DNA from: Monarcha castaneiventris obscurior
Taxonomy: Eukaryota > Chordata > Aves > Passeriformes > Monarchidae
DNA: 64,000 bases
Assembly: GCA_026261815.1 (NCBI GenBank)
Contig: JAMPIT010000884.1
Location: 17,754,210 to 17,818,209, forward strand
Reading direction: 5' to 3'
Shown here: positions 1-11,665 of the stretch, piece by piece
Layout: every line of letters begins with the position of its first letter
Numbering within the stretch: position 1 is the first letter of the stretch
Notes under the pieces: generated by a model
Told to the model about the DNA's origin: nothing
Databases searched by the model: none
What the model saw: only the letters and a program-made list of their open reading frames with translations
Position numbers and translations under genes: made by a program

Positions 1-1449
1 TTCCACCTGGATTCCCACAGCTTCCTTTCTGTGGAGAGCCCCAAGCACTCAGAGGGTGGCCAGGGGCAGGTAAAGGCCAACATCTGCAGATGAACCTGAG
101 CTCCGGTGCCTTGGAGCAAGGTTTACCTGGGAAATGCTGCAAGACCTAAACCACCCTGGCAATGAGAAAATCACCTACCTGATTTCAGCAGCTTCAGGGG
201 CTTCTCCGCATGACGAATTCAGTCCAGGTGGATTATGTTCACAGCACAGGAACAGACTGCACGGGAACAGGAGATCTTACCCATCTCTCTCCCCCTACAC
301 ATCACCCATATGAGGATTCACATTAATTGAAAGATAGGGAAAACTAAAATCCAGAGAGAGCAACTAGGATGCCCTGAGGCACATGCCAAATGACAAATTA
401 ACCCTCACATGAAAAGCAGCATCAGGCCAGGGCTGGAGCAGTTCTAAATACAGAGTTACAGGTCACAAGGGACCATTGCTAGAGGCTTGTCCCATTCTAA
501 GATTTTTCTCTTCTCCTCCTCAAACATCTGCTACAAACCACAGTCAGAGGGGAACTGGACCTTTGGTCTGATCCAGTACAGCTGTTATTACGTTCCCTCA
601 GTTTTAGAAATCAACCTGACCCCTCAACATTGGATACAAACACGCTTAGACTTGGAAGGAATTCAGTTTTAGGACCTTGCTTTATGAATGTTTGGTATTA
701 AAATGATTTATATGAACACATTTGCTCTTTGGATCTGGCAGCAGCCTGCGATCAGACCCAGCTTTTCTTAATATTTTGGGCCATAAGCCATCCAGCTTGG
801 GGATTTATTCATCTTAACATGTTTAGCTTTGTAAGCACAATGCAGTAGTTACTGTTGTGCCTCCCGGCTGCTCTTCCATTTTTTATAAACTCATTTTCTC
901 TGCTAACCTACTTTGAATTTTTTCTTCTAAAGCTGTTTTTAGCCTTCCCTTCTGCCCCTTTTCTTTTTACTCTTCCCCTGCCCCCCTTTTTTTTTCCCCT
1001 CCCGCAAAACACTGGGATGAAACACTAGTGACTTGAATAGGCTCCAGCTTCTATATCCTGACTTTGGAAATAATTGTTCCCACTAATCCTTTTGAGTGCA
1101 CTCCCAATTCCATATATTCAAAGAGCTGTCCCCCACACAAATAAACACACCCAATTGCTTCTGTTCAACTATCAGAGATCATGCATCAGCACATTGTAGT
1201 TGCTGGTGCCAAGCAGTTCTTGAGCCCCAAACTCACAAACTGCTCCTGAGCTATGGATGGAGGCTCCTCCACCACCGTCACCACCCTTCCCGCCTTGTCC
1301 TCACCCCAGCTACCTGGAAAAGAAAATGTATCTTGTATTCCAGCTCAGCCCTGCAGCCTGCCAGTCGATTCCTGGATCCCTTCAATTCAGGATCATAAAT
1401 ACACTTAACGAGGGAGTTTAATATAGATTTGGTAAGACAGTTACTTGAG
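1..1449. other. No gene recognised; upstream or intronic sequence left of the CpG-rich block
   Basis: No conserved protein, RNA gene or repeat family was recognised here. A pyrimidine-rich run lies near 940-1005. By synteny with mammals this side should lead towards WNK1, but no WNK1 exon was seen. It could equally be NINJ2 upstream sequence. Confidence 0.5.
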
Positions 1450-2150
1450 TGATGCATAATTTATGCTGCCCTGTAGCAGAGGAAGCCTTGAGTGGCGTCA
1501 GAGGGGACGGATTCAAGAAACTCGCCAGACAGCAGCACAGAGTGCCAGAGGGGGAGAGGAGAGGGGGAGAGCAAGGAGACAGCGACCCAGCAAGGAGGAG
1601 AGCGAAGCAGAGCAGGAAAAAGCGTGAAAGACAAGTTAAAAGGCACAGGGCGAGAAAGGAATAGGAGAGGATAAAGGAGGAGAGGAGGAGCTGAACTGAA
1701 GATGCAGACGGGCAGAGAGGGTCTGCGGGATGAATAAGAGATGAGGAGAAGCACGGCGAGGCGGAGAGGAAGAGCAGAGCGTGCACACTCGATGCGACAA
1801 GCGAGTCCCTGCAGGCCGCGGCGCCGCCTCCGTGTCGGCCTCAGGGCAAGGGCACGGCCAGGGCCTGCCGGGGCTCCGCTGGCCCTGCCGGGGCTCCGCC
1901 GGGCCTCCGGGGCTCGCCCTTGCCCCGCCAGGGACCGCCCGGCTCCCGCCCCGCTCCCGAGCCCCCAGCTCCGCGCAGCGCTTTGCTGGCAGCGCTGGCG
2001 CGGCCTCGCTCCAGGAGCTGTGTGAGGGCTTGAGGCAGCCTTCCCGCCGGTGAACGGGACAGGCTCTGCCGGCACTCTCCCCCCCGCAGCCGCACTTCCA
2101 TCCTTGAGTGACACTAGTGCCCGGCTTTGGCAGCCCTTGGCTCAAGGGTG
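1450..2150. promoter_or_regulatory. CpG- and GA-rich block, candidate promoter/5' exon region
   Basis: The left half (about 1500-1760) is strongly purine-rich with repeated GAGA/GGAG motifs. The right half (about 1740-2100) is GC-rich and contains many CpG dinucleotides, with GC-box-like CCGCCC sequences near 1935. This composition stands out from all neighbouring sequence and resembles a vertebrate CpG-island promoter. It lies about 6.6 kb upstream of NINJ2 coding exon 2 on the same strand, so it could drive NINJ2 and hold its first exon. A GTGAGG donor-like site occurs near 2148. No open frame here resembles the NINJ2 N-terminus, so the link to NINJ2 is inference. Confidence 0.4.
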
Positions 2151-5130
2151 AGGGCCCGAAATGCTGCCTGTGGTGGCATCTCAGCCCACAGACCTCACCG
2201 AGTGGGCTTGCAGGTGTGAGGGGAGACACAGGAGGCAGACGGAGCAAAGGGAGGGACCAAGTTTGGTAGCCCAGGGAACAGGAGCAGGGCTTGTCAAGCC
2301 CACAGAATCCGTGCCTGCCACTTGCCTAGGCTTCCACTTCTGAAGAGGCACTGGGAGTCACTTTTTGGCTGGAGAGCTCTCATCCAAACAGTTGGACAAT
2401 GAGCTCTCTGTTAAATTCACCAGTGACCTGTCACAGAAGTGTAAGGACGCCTCAGAGATAGGTCTCCATCAGGACTAGTCTGGTACATGGGGAGAGATAC
2501 TAGGAAAGCGTCTCTGATTTATTTTCTGGGATTTATGCAATATGAACTGAAGGCAGCAACACTTGGCTCCAAACAGGACCCCTAGTGAGCAGAACAGATG
2601 GCTATATTAAAAGGAAAAAAGCCCTGAGCACAACTGGACTAGCCAAGAGCCTCCACAGACGCTGAGGAGGGGGGACTGGCCCTAAACACTCAGTTTTCCT
2701 TCTGCCTGCAGTGCCCACGATGAGGTTTACTATTACTTCTGTTTATGGAAAGCAGCCAGGATACTTGCTGTTGTGCCAAGCTAGAGGAAAACAGGCTTTG
2801 CCTCACCAAGTTCACAATACAGTGACAATACAGGGACACCAAAGTGTCCCTCGTGTGTCTCTTCTCTTGCACACGTGTGGCTGTGCACAGTCCTGCTTCT
2901 CCCCCCATGAGCTGACACATCAAATTCTGCCAGGGGATCCCAGCCCATCAGGCCAGCAGGCGTCTGGTCATTGCCACCTTTCCCGGTGCTGCTGCTCTCT
3001 GTGCCAGGACATCTCGGCTAAAAACATTTGTTCCCTTCATCCCAGGTGAAGTGGCCAGGAGCTGCAGGGAGTGAGCTTCCCTGGTGCAGGAGAGTAGCCA
3101 CTAACTGTGCCCTTAGGAGCAGAAGCACTGATTGAGAGCCAGGCCTTTAACCCCTCTGCTTTCTGCCCACAGAAAGGGAGCTGTGCTCCTCTCCTACCCC
3201 ACCAGATGGTGATGATGACTGTCAGTGTGCTTTAACCTTCAGCAGCCAATGCTCACAAAGTATTTCTGAAGCTGCCGACTGCCCAGTGCTGGGGAAGCAT
3301 TCCCTGGCTTTTCCCTGGTGCCTGGTGCTGTGTGTGGCTGGCTGTTCATGGGCCGGGATATCCCCGTGGTGGCCGTCTCTGCGCTTACCCCTCCGAGTGC
3401 ACGGCCTACATTTGTGTCTGTTTTCTTTGGCATTCTCCAGCATTTCCCTTGGAAGCAATGGCCAGTCACACAGTTCCTACTCTGACAGACTGCTCCCATA
3501 AAGATTATCATTCTCATACTTGTGAGCTTCATGCTGTTCCACTGCCTCTTTCAGGCTGTTCTCCCTGGGCATAGGGTCACAAAACCCACAAAGCACACAG
3601 AGATTTCCAATTAGATCTGCTCTCAATTTTTTTTTCCCCTAATCTGAAAAATGTGACAAGTAAACTGCAGGTTTTTATAGAAATTGTCCAAGAAAACTTA
3701 GAAAAGCTTTGTGCTTCCTTTGACCCAAAATCTGCCAGCTTTCAAAGAAATGTTTAGATGACGCTCCTCCAAAAGTTTACAGAAGAAAGTAGCTATTTCT
3801 TGTAAAAATAAATGCATGGAAACCCCGAAGTATTTCTCTCAAAAACTAATTTTAGTTGAAATCTTTCCAGTAGTTTCAGTGAGCTGTGGAGCTCAGCATA
3901 CCCTCTGGTACCAGAGCCTGGTTTCACAGGCCTGGGGACCTGAGAGCTCCCTACAGCAAAACCAGAGGACAAGTTGAGAAAGAAAGAAATAAAAGAAAAA
4001 CTCCATTCTTTTCTCACCACCACTTGTGGTGATATTCACCCTTCTTTCCATAAGAATTCTAAAAAATTAAAAATAACAATAGAAGTGGGAGTTAAATATT
4101 TGTGTGCATGTGCACACTTTGAGTAAGAATCAAGCCTCTGACTTAGAGAACATAGATGGGTGCCTCACTCAGTCCCTGAGATAATCTGTGTTGCTGTGCC
4201 ACGTTTACACAAGAGAAAAAGGAAAGGGAATTTGCCTGAGGCCAGACTGAAGCCAGCAGGGTCTTTGCAGGGAAAGAGGCTGTTTCATATGGAAACATCC
4301 AGAAATGGGACACAGGAAAGTAGCTCCAGCACCAGTCCATCCAGCACTGTTGTATGGCTGGGATGGAATTTTTTGGGACCTAATAAATTTCCCTACTCTT
4401 GGAGAGTGGGCAACAGTGAGAGAGCCCCCCCTTGGGAAAGTGCTGTTTCCAGCAGACGTGCTGGCTCTGCCACAACGCTTTTAAGATGAGCTTGGGGTCT
4501 GACTGCCAGATGCAGCTCTTTGACACGTTACAGAGAAGAAAAGGCAGTGATCTCCACTTTGCTAAGGGGAACCCTTTCGAAGTGACTAGAAAGTCACTAG
4601 CTCTAGCCTGATGACATAAATCACTTTGGTGAGCCTTCAGGTACATCCTGTGACTCAACTTAGGGCTCTGTTTGCCAAAAGGGAATCATTTAATCTCCTC
4701 AGTGATACCACACAACCTCCCCCAGCTGTCTGGGCAATCCTCTTACAGGGAAACCCAAGTTGCTTGTGAATCAGCTCCTGAGCTGCAGCAGTTCACAGGA
4801 CTGAACTTTAAAGAAAGCAAAAGCAGGAATGGTCTTTGGAAAGTTGTGTGTGCATTCTGGCAGCTCAAAAAAAGCATCACAGCCATGCATTCACACCCCA
4901 CAAACAGTGGTTTGCTGGTGACAGTTATGGCACAGGCATCCCAAGCAAATCCATCCTCCAGCATTAATCCCAATGCCAGGTCTCTGAAGAGTCCTGGTTT
5001 GTTTAAGCCTCTCCTTATTTGAGACAGCAGGCTTCCATTCGCAGCTGCTGGACTAGACGGAACACTGAGGGCCAAATCCATAAAAAACCTGGATCTCTGT
5101 AACTTTTCCTTGCATCATAAGGAGTCATAT
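2151..5130. other. No gene recognised; probable NINJ2 intron 1
   Basis: Only short open frames without family resemblance are present. If the CpG-rich block is the NINJ2 promoter, this is the start of NINJ2 intron 1. Confidence 0.4.
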
Positions 5131-5132
5131 GT

Positions 5133-5320
5133 GCCATGTGCTGGAGTGTGTCAAGAGAAGGGCCACGAAGGTGGTGGAAGGCCTAGAGCACAAATCTGGT
5201 GAGGAGTGGCTGAGGGAGCTGGGGATGCTCAGCCTGGAGGAGAGGAGGCTCAGGGGGGAACCTTATCACCTTCTACAACTCCCTGAAAGGAGGGTGTAGC
5301 CAGGTGTGTGTTTGGGAGCT
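5133..5320 (+). mobile_element. CR1 LINE fragment, + orientation
   Basis: The text running from a CTGGAGTGTGTCAAGAGAAG-like start through GAGGAGTGGCTGAGGGAGCT to CTACAACTCCCTGAAAGGAG is the well-known CR1 ORF2 C-terminal coding region. In consensus it encodes the part containing EERLRELG, RRLRG and NYLKGG. The copy is truncated at both ends and is dead. It is the only CR1 piece in this window read on the + strand. Confidence 0.85.
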
Positions 5321-7383
5321 GCCCATCACGAATCTTAAGCTGCCCAAATTAATTTTAGTGTCTGACTTTCATCATCCATTATCCTTTCGGAGATCCTTCT
5401 GGATCTGCCTGGACTGACAGAACTTTGAGTCTGGAGTCACACCTTTCCCATTGTGAAGGTTTCCCAGTTCCGGTTACTCCACATGGGAGAGCAGTACCTG
5501 CCTGTGTTTCCATGTCCCAGATGGGAACATGCCGTCACACTCATCCACATGAGAAAGGCCCATGTCAAAGCTCTCTGTTTTCACTGCCTGATCATCTGGG
5601 ACACAGAGCTCAGGATGCTGCAACTCTGCCCCACTTCACACTCCGGGTAAAGGAATGTGAGGGCAGCTCAAAAGGAGGATGTGTTTCCATCCAACAAGAG
5701 CTCCTGACTTGCTTTATTTTTCTCCACGTAAGCAACCAGAAACAGATGTCTCAGCCTCCTGGTACCAGGCACTCATTTAACAGCAGCTCTGCCCTGTTTG
5801 TACAGTGCCCTTGTTCTCACACCCTTAACTCATCATTACACAGAGATGAACTATCAATGCTCAGCCTTGTGATGCTGCAGGAGGGAGGCTGATTCTTCAG
5901 GAATAAGGAAAACAGCACATGAGAGGGACCAAATTGCCAACCTTGCACCATTTGGTATTGGTTCCTCTCTGTTTCAGCAGGATCACGTGTTTTTAAGCCA
6001 TCTGAGGGGGAGCAGTCCCTCAATATCGGTTTTTAAAATGCATTCACAGAACCTGACCTTTTGCTGGCCTCCTTTCCTCAAGATGCCACTATTCTGCCCC
6101 CAACACCACACTGTCATGCTTGAGTCTCAAACACCTACACACTGCCTTGGAGTTCTCACCAGTTCCTTGGACTTCTACTTTCACCTCCTTCCAGTATCTT
6201 TTACCTTCTACTCTCCACAGCAAGAAATACGGGATTTGCAAAGGAGCCGCATAACCACAGGCGCGTCACTGTCAGAAACTGTAACAATTAAATGCTTTGA
6301 GCTGCCATATTAAAAAAAAACCCAGCCAAACCAAAAGCCCTTTCCTACCCCAAGCTTGCCCCTTGATAGGGATCACATTCACAACAGCCACAGCCTTCCC
6401 CACTCACCTTTTTCATACATCTTTGTCACATCAGGGTGACCACTACGCCGGCACCACAACCCCCTTCCAAAATGCAGCCCCAATTTCAGCATCAGCACAC
6501 CCCCACATACACTGCTCTCCCAGGATCACTGGCTTGGTTCATGCTCTCCCAACACACAGAAAGCCACTCTTGTCCAGGGCTGCACACAGAGGCCCAAGGT
6601 CACAGCATTAACACACGAGCCATGACCCTTCCCCAGTGACCTGCCTAGAGCAGGGTGGAAAGATTACATTTTCTACTTTATCAGGTACAAAAGGATTTGA
6701 TGTAGGCACTTCCAGTGTACACCCAAAGAAATCTCTCCCCCTTTCCAGAGCAGGAGAGAGGCCCAGGCTGGCCCTTACCTCTGGTTTTAAAGGGAGTGCT
6801 GAGGGCAAGGCTGCTGATCTCCACTGCAGCTGACAGGAGGTTCATTACTCAGAACCGAAGCCCCTCTGCTGTATGGAAGCCTTGTTTTCCTTTCTTTTTA
6901 AGAAAGAATAGCAGTTTATTGCAGACACATCTAAATCTTTTGAAACTCTCGCCTTTGCTGGTTGTTTATTACCAGCTTGTGACGCTCTGGGTGAATGGAA
7001 AGCTATCACTCACTTTTCTTTTTTTAACCACTTGGGTCAAGACAGCAACAGGTGAACTCACTTAGCAATGGATGGCTAAAAGCAGCCAAATTACCTACAC
7101 CTTGCAATTAGGTTAAGGGCAACCAGGTGATTTGGCCTTTGTAAACAGCTGTTTCTTTCCACTGCCAAAAAAACCTGCCTGAATGATTAATTAAGGTTAG
7201 GTGTGATGGATCCCACCCCTTGCCTTATTGCATTTTTGCATCAGTGCCTGATAGTTTGAAGAAATACCGCCCTTGGTTTCAGAAACAAAACCATGGATTA
7301 TTCCCTCTGCTCTAGCATCTTGTCTAAGACAGAAGCCAGCAAAAACTGTTCAGAGGAGATATAAAGCCCAGCCACTGACAGTC
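5321..7383. other. No gene recognised; probable NINJ2 intron 1
   Basis: No exon or repeat family was recognised. The interval 7060-7230 is unusually AT-balanced, with homeobox-like ATTAATTA and E-box/forkhead-like words (GTAAACAGCTG), and could be a regulatory module. That is a weak guess. Confidence 0.35.
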
Positions 7384-8350
7384 AGAGAATCATAGAACTG
7401 TTTATGTTGGAAAAGACCTTTAAGATCATCAAGTCCAGTCATTAATCTGATAACTGCCAAGGCCACCACTAATCCATGTCTCTAAGTGACACATCTGTGT
7501 GTCTTTTGAATTCCTCCAGGGATGGTGGCCCAACCATTTCCCTGGGCAGCCTGTTCCAGTGTCTCACAAGCCTTTTGTTGAAGGGAAATTTTTCCTGATA
7601 TCCAATCTAAACCTCCCCTGATGCAACCTAAGGCCATTTCTTCTTGTTACTATTGCTTGTTTCTTGGGAGAAGAGACTGACCCCCACCTGGCTACACCCT
7701 CCTTTCAGAGAGTGATAGAGAGTGATAAGGTCCCTCCTCAGCCTCCTCCTCTCCAGGCTGAACACCCCCAGCCCCCTCAGCTGCTCCTCAGATCACTTAC
7801 TCTGCAGACCCTTCACCTGCTCCATTGCCCTTCCCTGGACTCGCTCCAGCACCTCGAAGTCCTTCTTGATTGTGAAGGGACAAAGTCTGAACCCAGGATT
7901 TGAGGTGCAGCCTCACCAGTGCCCAGCACAGGGGGATGATCCCTTCCCTGGTCCTGCTGGCCACACTATTTCTGATGCAGGCCAGGATGCCATTGGCCTT
8001 CTTGGCCACCTGGGCACACTGAAGGCTCACGTTCAGCCAGCATCTCCAGATCTTTTTCCACTGGGCAGCTTTCCAGCCTCTCTTCCCCAAGTGTTTAGCA
8101 CTTCATGGAGTTGTCGTGACCCAAGTGCAGGACCCAGCTCTTCATCTTGAACCTCACACAAGTGGCCTCAGTCCATTGATCCAGCCCCTGCAGATTCCTC
8201 TGCAGAGCCTTTCCACCCCCCAGCAGGTCAACACTCCCACCCAGCCTGGTGTCGCCTGCAAACTGAGAGTGTACTCCATCCTCTCATCCAGATCATTGGT
8301 AATGATATTAAACACAAAACCCAAACCAAAGAGAAGGTCTCGCTCTAATC
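7384..8350 (-). mobile_element. CR1 LINE, 3' portion, - orientation, in NINJ2 intron
   Basis: The left edge (AGAATCATAGAACTG, then TTGGAAAAGACCTTTAAGATCATC) is the reverse complement of the CR1 3' end, whose tail repeats ATTCTATG. The sequence continues through the typical 3' region, including the CCCTGGGCAGCCTGTTCCAG and AAGGCTCACGTTCAGCCAGC segments, up to the ATCATTGGTAATGATATTAAAC segment near 8300. The copy is about 970 bp, 5'-truncated and broken by stops. It sits antisense to NINJ2 and ends about 350 bp upstream of NINJ2 exon 2. Confidence 0.9.
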
Positions 8351-8705
8351 CCCTGTAAGTTTGAGGCTTGTCTGTGTCCTGAAGGAAGAGAATTTAATAT
8401 TCCTTGCAAAATCCCTGGCTTTTGGGTAATCTACATTATTGTAACTCTGGACAAGCTCATTTTCCACAAAAATACCCATTATTTTTTTAACCTTGCTGAG
8501 CTCTTGATCACCACAAGTATCTTGTGCCTATTAATACCACGAGGCGACTGTGAGGGGAAACTGGGTACTCTCAACACATTTAAAACACGCAACTTTGACA
8601 CTTTCCCAGGCTTTCTGGATAAACCCCAGGGAAAAGGCAGCATCCCCTTGGACACAGATGTGTCTGCTGGTTTAGCAACACGTGTGATTCCTCCTGTCTC
8701 CGCAG
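8351..8705 (+). other. NINJ2: NINJ2 intron end with acceptor
   Basis: Short intronic stretch between the CR1 copy and NINJ2 exon 2. It ends in a pyrimidine-rich tract and a CCGCAG acceptor at 8700-8705. Confidence 0.7.
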
Positions 8706-8937
8706 GGCGTGAATCCTCACCTCCGGATCAACGGGCCGATGAACATCAACCACTACGCGACGAAGAAGAGCGTGGCAGAGAGCATGCTGGACGTGGCACT
8801 CTTCATGGCCAACGTCACCCAGCTCAAAGCTGTGCTGGAGCAGGGCACGTCCTTCCAGTACTACGCCACCCTCATCGTGCTCATCAGCATCTCCCTCTTC
8901 TTCCAGGTGATGATTGGGATTCTCCTTATCATCACTG
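8706..8937 (+). CDS. NINJ2: NINJ2 coding exon 2
   Basis: The acceptor CCGCAG precedes 8706; the donor ACTG|GTAAGG follows 8937. The exon enters in phase 0 (first codons Gly-Val-Asn-Pro) and leaves after one base, giving 77 full codons. It encodes the N-terminal juxtamembrane helices and the first transmembrane segment. An N-V-T sequon lies in the helix region between LFMA and QLKAV; the family topology makes its use uncertain. Confidence 0.95.
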
Positions 8938-10402
8938 GTAAGGCGGCCACCGAGGCGTGTGCGCCCTCGCAGGGTGCTGCAGGGGCAGGGTACCTGGTGG
9001 CGTGGCTGGCATGGGGCTGGAAGGGAGAAGCCTCTTCCCCCAAACCATTCCCCTCTGGCTCCATCCAGGGCTGTGGGAGGGTTGAAGGTAGCTTGATGTG
9101 GGTGGTAGGGTGGTCTGTGTCACTCAGAATGGTGGGTGGGTGGGTTGTTTTTCATTTGCACACCTCTGAGCACAACTCTTCCTTCACTTTCCCACTGCTG
9201 ACCCCCTGTCCCAGTGAAAGAGCTGGGGTTTGGCCAAAATGGGCCTCTTGCTGCCCCTACTGCTATGTGCTCCTTCATGCAGCTCTTGCAGACACTGCAT
9301 TTTAGCTGTATTTTACATCTTACTTCATCTGGGGCTTAACAGAACAATTTAGACAGAGCTATTCCCTACATTAACCTCACATTTAACCAATCCCACGGTT
9401 CTCCTAGTGCACTACAGACAGTACATTAACACCAGCACTGCTTTGCCCAGTGCTCCATCTGATACGGGACCTGCTCTGTTTCAGTCTCCAACACATTCCC
9501 AGTGTTAAAACCCTGCAAAACGCTGCATTTTCCTGTATATCCTCCCTGGGTTTTTATGGGGCACAGAGGACTGGAGGCTATGGGAAATCTGTGACGTGTT
9601 CCCTCCCCTGTCGCACCCGCCACAGCTTTTCCCAGTGGCAGCCGTGATGGCTGGAGCCAGCTGGGAGGAGAAAGGGGACAAGGGACCACAACAAGGCTGC
9701 TGTTGGCATGGCTTTTTGGCAAGACAGCCCTGGTAACCAGGGTATTCCTGAGTCTGAAGGGACCAATGTCCATCAGCCAGGACCGACCCCATCCATGTCC
9801 CCAGGGCTGAGAGCTGTGCCAGCACACGGGTGGCATCTGGGAGTCATGCAGGAACTGGCCTCCCCATCCAAGCAGAGCCCTGCTGCCCCTGTCTGCCACA
9901 TCCCACAGCCTGCCCTCACCACGTCCCATGGCCATGGGGGGACCATGGCATGTGTCTGGCTCGTGTGCAGCAGTAACTTGCCAGTTTAGGGTTGACCCAT
10001 TGCAGGGCTGTGGCACCTCCATGGCAAAACAAAGATGGGTTTTTCTCTGCTCCATCCTTCTATGTCATCCTGGAGCAAGCTGTGGCTCCTGTAACAGTCC
10101 TGTGACTATTCCCTCTGCTCTGTGGCCTCGGCACTCAGGGGCACCATGAATATTTACCAGGCAGGGGAGGCTTGCAAGAGCTGGGGGACTTGGAGTCAGT
10201 CTGCAACCCCCCCTCTCTTTTTGCATTGTGTTGCACAGCTCGTTTGAACCTGAACGATATTGCAAAGCAACCCCGCCTGAATATACTCAACAATGCTGCC
10301 ACAGCTCTCATCTTCATCACAGTCATCCTCAACATCTTCATCACAGCCTTCGGGGTGCAGAAGACTGGCCTCTACCCCACCAGGAATTTTGGACCTTATT
10401 AA
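8706..10402 (+). CDS. NINJ2: NINJ2, ninjurin 2 (partial: two C-terminal coding exons)
   Basis: Ninjurin 2 is a small plasma-membrane protein first described as a nerve-injury-induced homophilic adhesion molecule. Its paralogue NINJ1 polymerises to rupture the plasma membrane in lytic death. The two exons join as 8706-8937 + 10239-10402 and give 131 codons plus TAA; the mammalian protein is about 142 residues, so only a short first exon is missing. Visible are the family signature HYATKKSVAESMLDVALFM, an amphipathic helix region, a first hydrophobic segment (TLIVLISISLFFQVMIG onward) and a second one (LNNAATALIFITVILNIFI). The C-terminus ends GLYPTRNFGPY. NINJ2 rather than NINJ1 is chosen because the neighbour is B4GALNT3, as in mammals, and by sequence. 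The start codon lies upstream and was not found. Confidence 0.93.
8938..10238 (+). other. NINJ2: NINJ2 intron 2
   Basis: GTAAGG donor and TTGCACAG acceptor bound a 1.3-kb intron. No repeat family or other gene was recognised inside it. Confidence 0.85.
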
Positions 10403-10423
10403 TTCATGGGGCAATGGGCTCAG
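10239..10423 (+). CDS. NINJ2: NINJ2 coding exon 3 with stop and start of 3' UTR
   Basis: The exon follows the acceptor TTGCACAG and enters with two bases completing an Ala codon (G|CT), then Arg-Leu-Asn-Leu-Asn. It encodes the second transmembrane segment and the C-terminal tail, with TAA at 10400-10402. A strong donor CTCAG|GTAAGAA follows at 10423, so the exon probably splices to an untranslated exon. The stop-to-donor distance is only 21 nt, which would not trigger nonsense-mediated decay under the usual 50-55 nt rule. Confidence 0.93.
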
Positions 10424-11298
10424 GTAAGAAAGGGTGAGTTCCCATCACTGCCAGCCCCTGGGAGGGCTCTCAGTCTCAGAAAACATCTCCACTGAAAGGG
10501 GGAGAAGGCAAAGCTGCACAAATTAACAAAGCCTTTCCAGGGGCATGTTGCTGTCCCACAAAAACCTGCAGCCATTGAACAAATTCCCTCAGAGGAGGAG
10601 TTCTCCTCACTTGGTCTCTAAAGCAAGAACACCAAACATCCCAGTTGCTGGGATTTATCAGCAGCAAAGGGTTTTGGGAAGGCTGCAGAGTTCATGCTAG
10701 ATACAAACAGCAGTTGTGGATGGGAGCCAAAGTTGGGGAAGAAAACCAGGTGTCTCCTGGGAGGAATCCAAAGAGGGCAGCACTGTGTGAGCAGAAGAAA
10801 AGGAAGGTGCTGGGTGAGACGGGGAGAGGGGGAAAAGCTCTTCACAACAGCCACTGTGGTTTGGCAGGGACTGTTTTAAGCACCTAATGCTCATTTTCAA
10901 GGAAGCCCTGTAAAAAAGAGCTCATCCAAATGCTTGGGTTCCCACGTCACATCAGTGAGGGAATGACAAATTCTTAAATCAAAGCACTTTAGCCCAAGAA
11001 GCAAAATTCACATTTCTTGCTTACATGACCAGCAAAATGTAAACACAGTTTAAATGCAGGGCAACAGCCAAGGAGAAAGCTCAGCAGACACATGCTATGG
11101 TGAGGATGGGTGCAAAGGCCAGAAGCCTCTACAGAAACACTGCTGGTTTGGGATCCAGAAGTGCTGAAGAGCAGCACCCAACACGTGTAGGGGCAGCTGT
11201 GGTGCCGAGTGAGCCGGTGGCTGTGGCTGCTGCTCTCTGGCCATGCAGCACAGAGGAGCCTGAGGTGACCTTACCAGCGTTTCTTGTCTTCCCTGCAG

Positions 11299-11665
11299 GA
11301 TCTGAGCAGTGCAGCTGGAAGGGAAAGCTCTCCTCCACGTTTCCACTGACCTCAGCAGGAGCCCATCGACAAATCCAGAAAACTGGGTTAAACTTCAAAA
11401 CTCTGTGTGTCTCACAGCACACTGGCCACTTACTGTAAAGCCTTTGCAGTTCTGAGGGGCGGGAACGTTGCCTTTCCAAGCTAGAGCAAACTTTGCAAGA
11501 GAAAACTGCAGGAACAGCAGCAGCTACACATTTTAAAAGTGCAATTCTGTAAATCTCTTTTCTTATTTTAGCTGCCTGCTTCACATATTCAATATTGGCT
11601 CATTTGGTAGAGAAGACTGAATTATTTACTTTGTAGGCTAAATAAATAAGTCTGGCTTTTTTTGT
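11299..11665 (+). other. NINJ2: Candidate NINJ2 3' UTR exon with polyadenylation signal
   Basis: A good acceptor (TCTTGTCTTCCCTGCAG) ends at 11298, about 0.9 kb after the donor that follows the NINJ2 stop. An AATAAA is at 11641-11646 and is followed by a T-rich stretch, as expected for a cleavage region. No AATAAA was noticed between the stop and this point. Inference from splice and polyA signals only; transcript data would decide. Confidence 0.5.

Noticed and set aside
1461..2114. 217-codon - strand and 94-codon + strand open frames in the CpG block
   Set aside because: GC-rich, low-complexity, mutually overlapping in several frames; no family resemblance. Treated as promoter-like DNA.
7797..8090. 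97-codon - strand open frame
   Set aside because: Lies wholly in the CR1 copy at 7384-8350 and is a dead remnant of that LINE.
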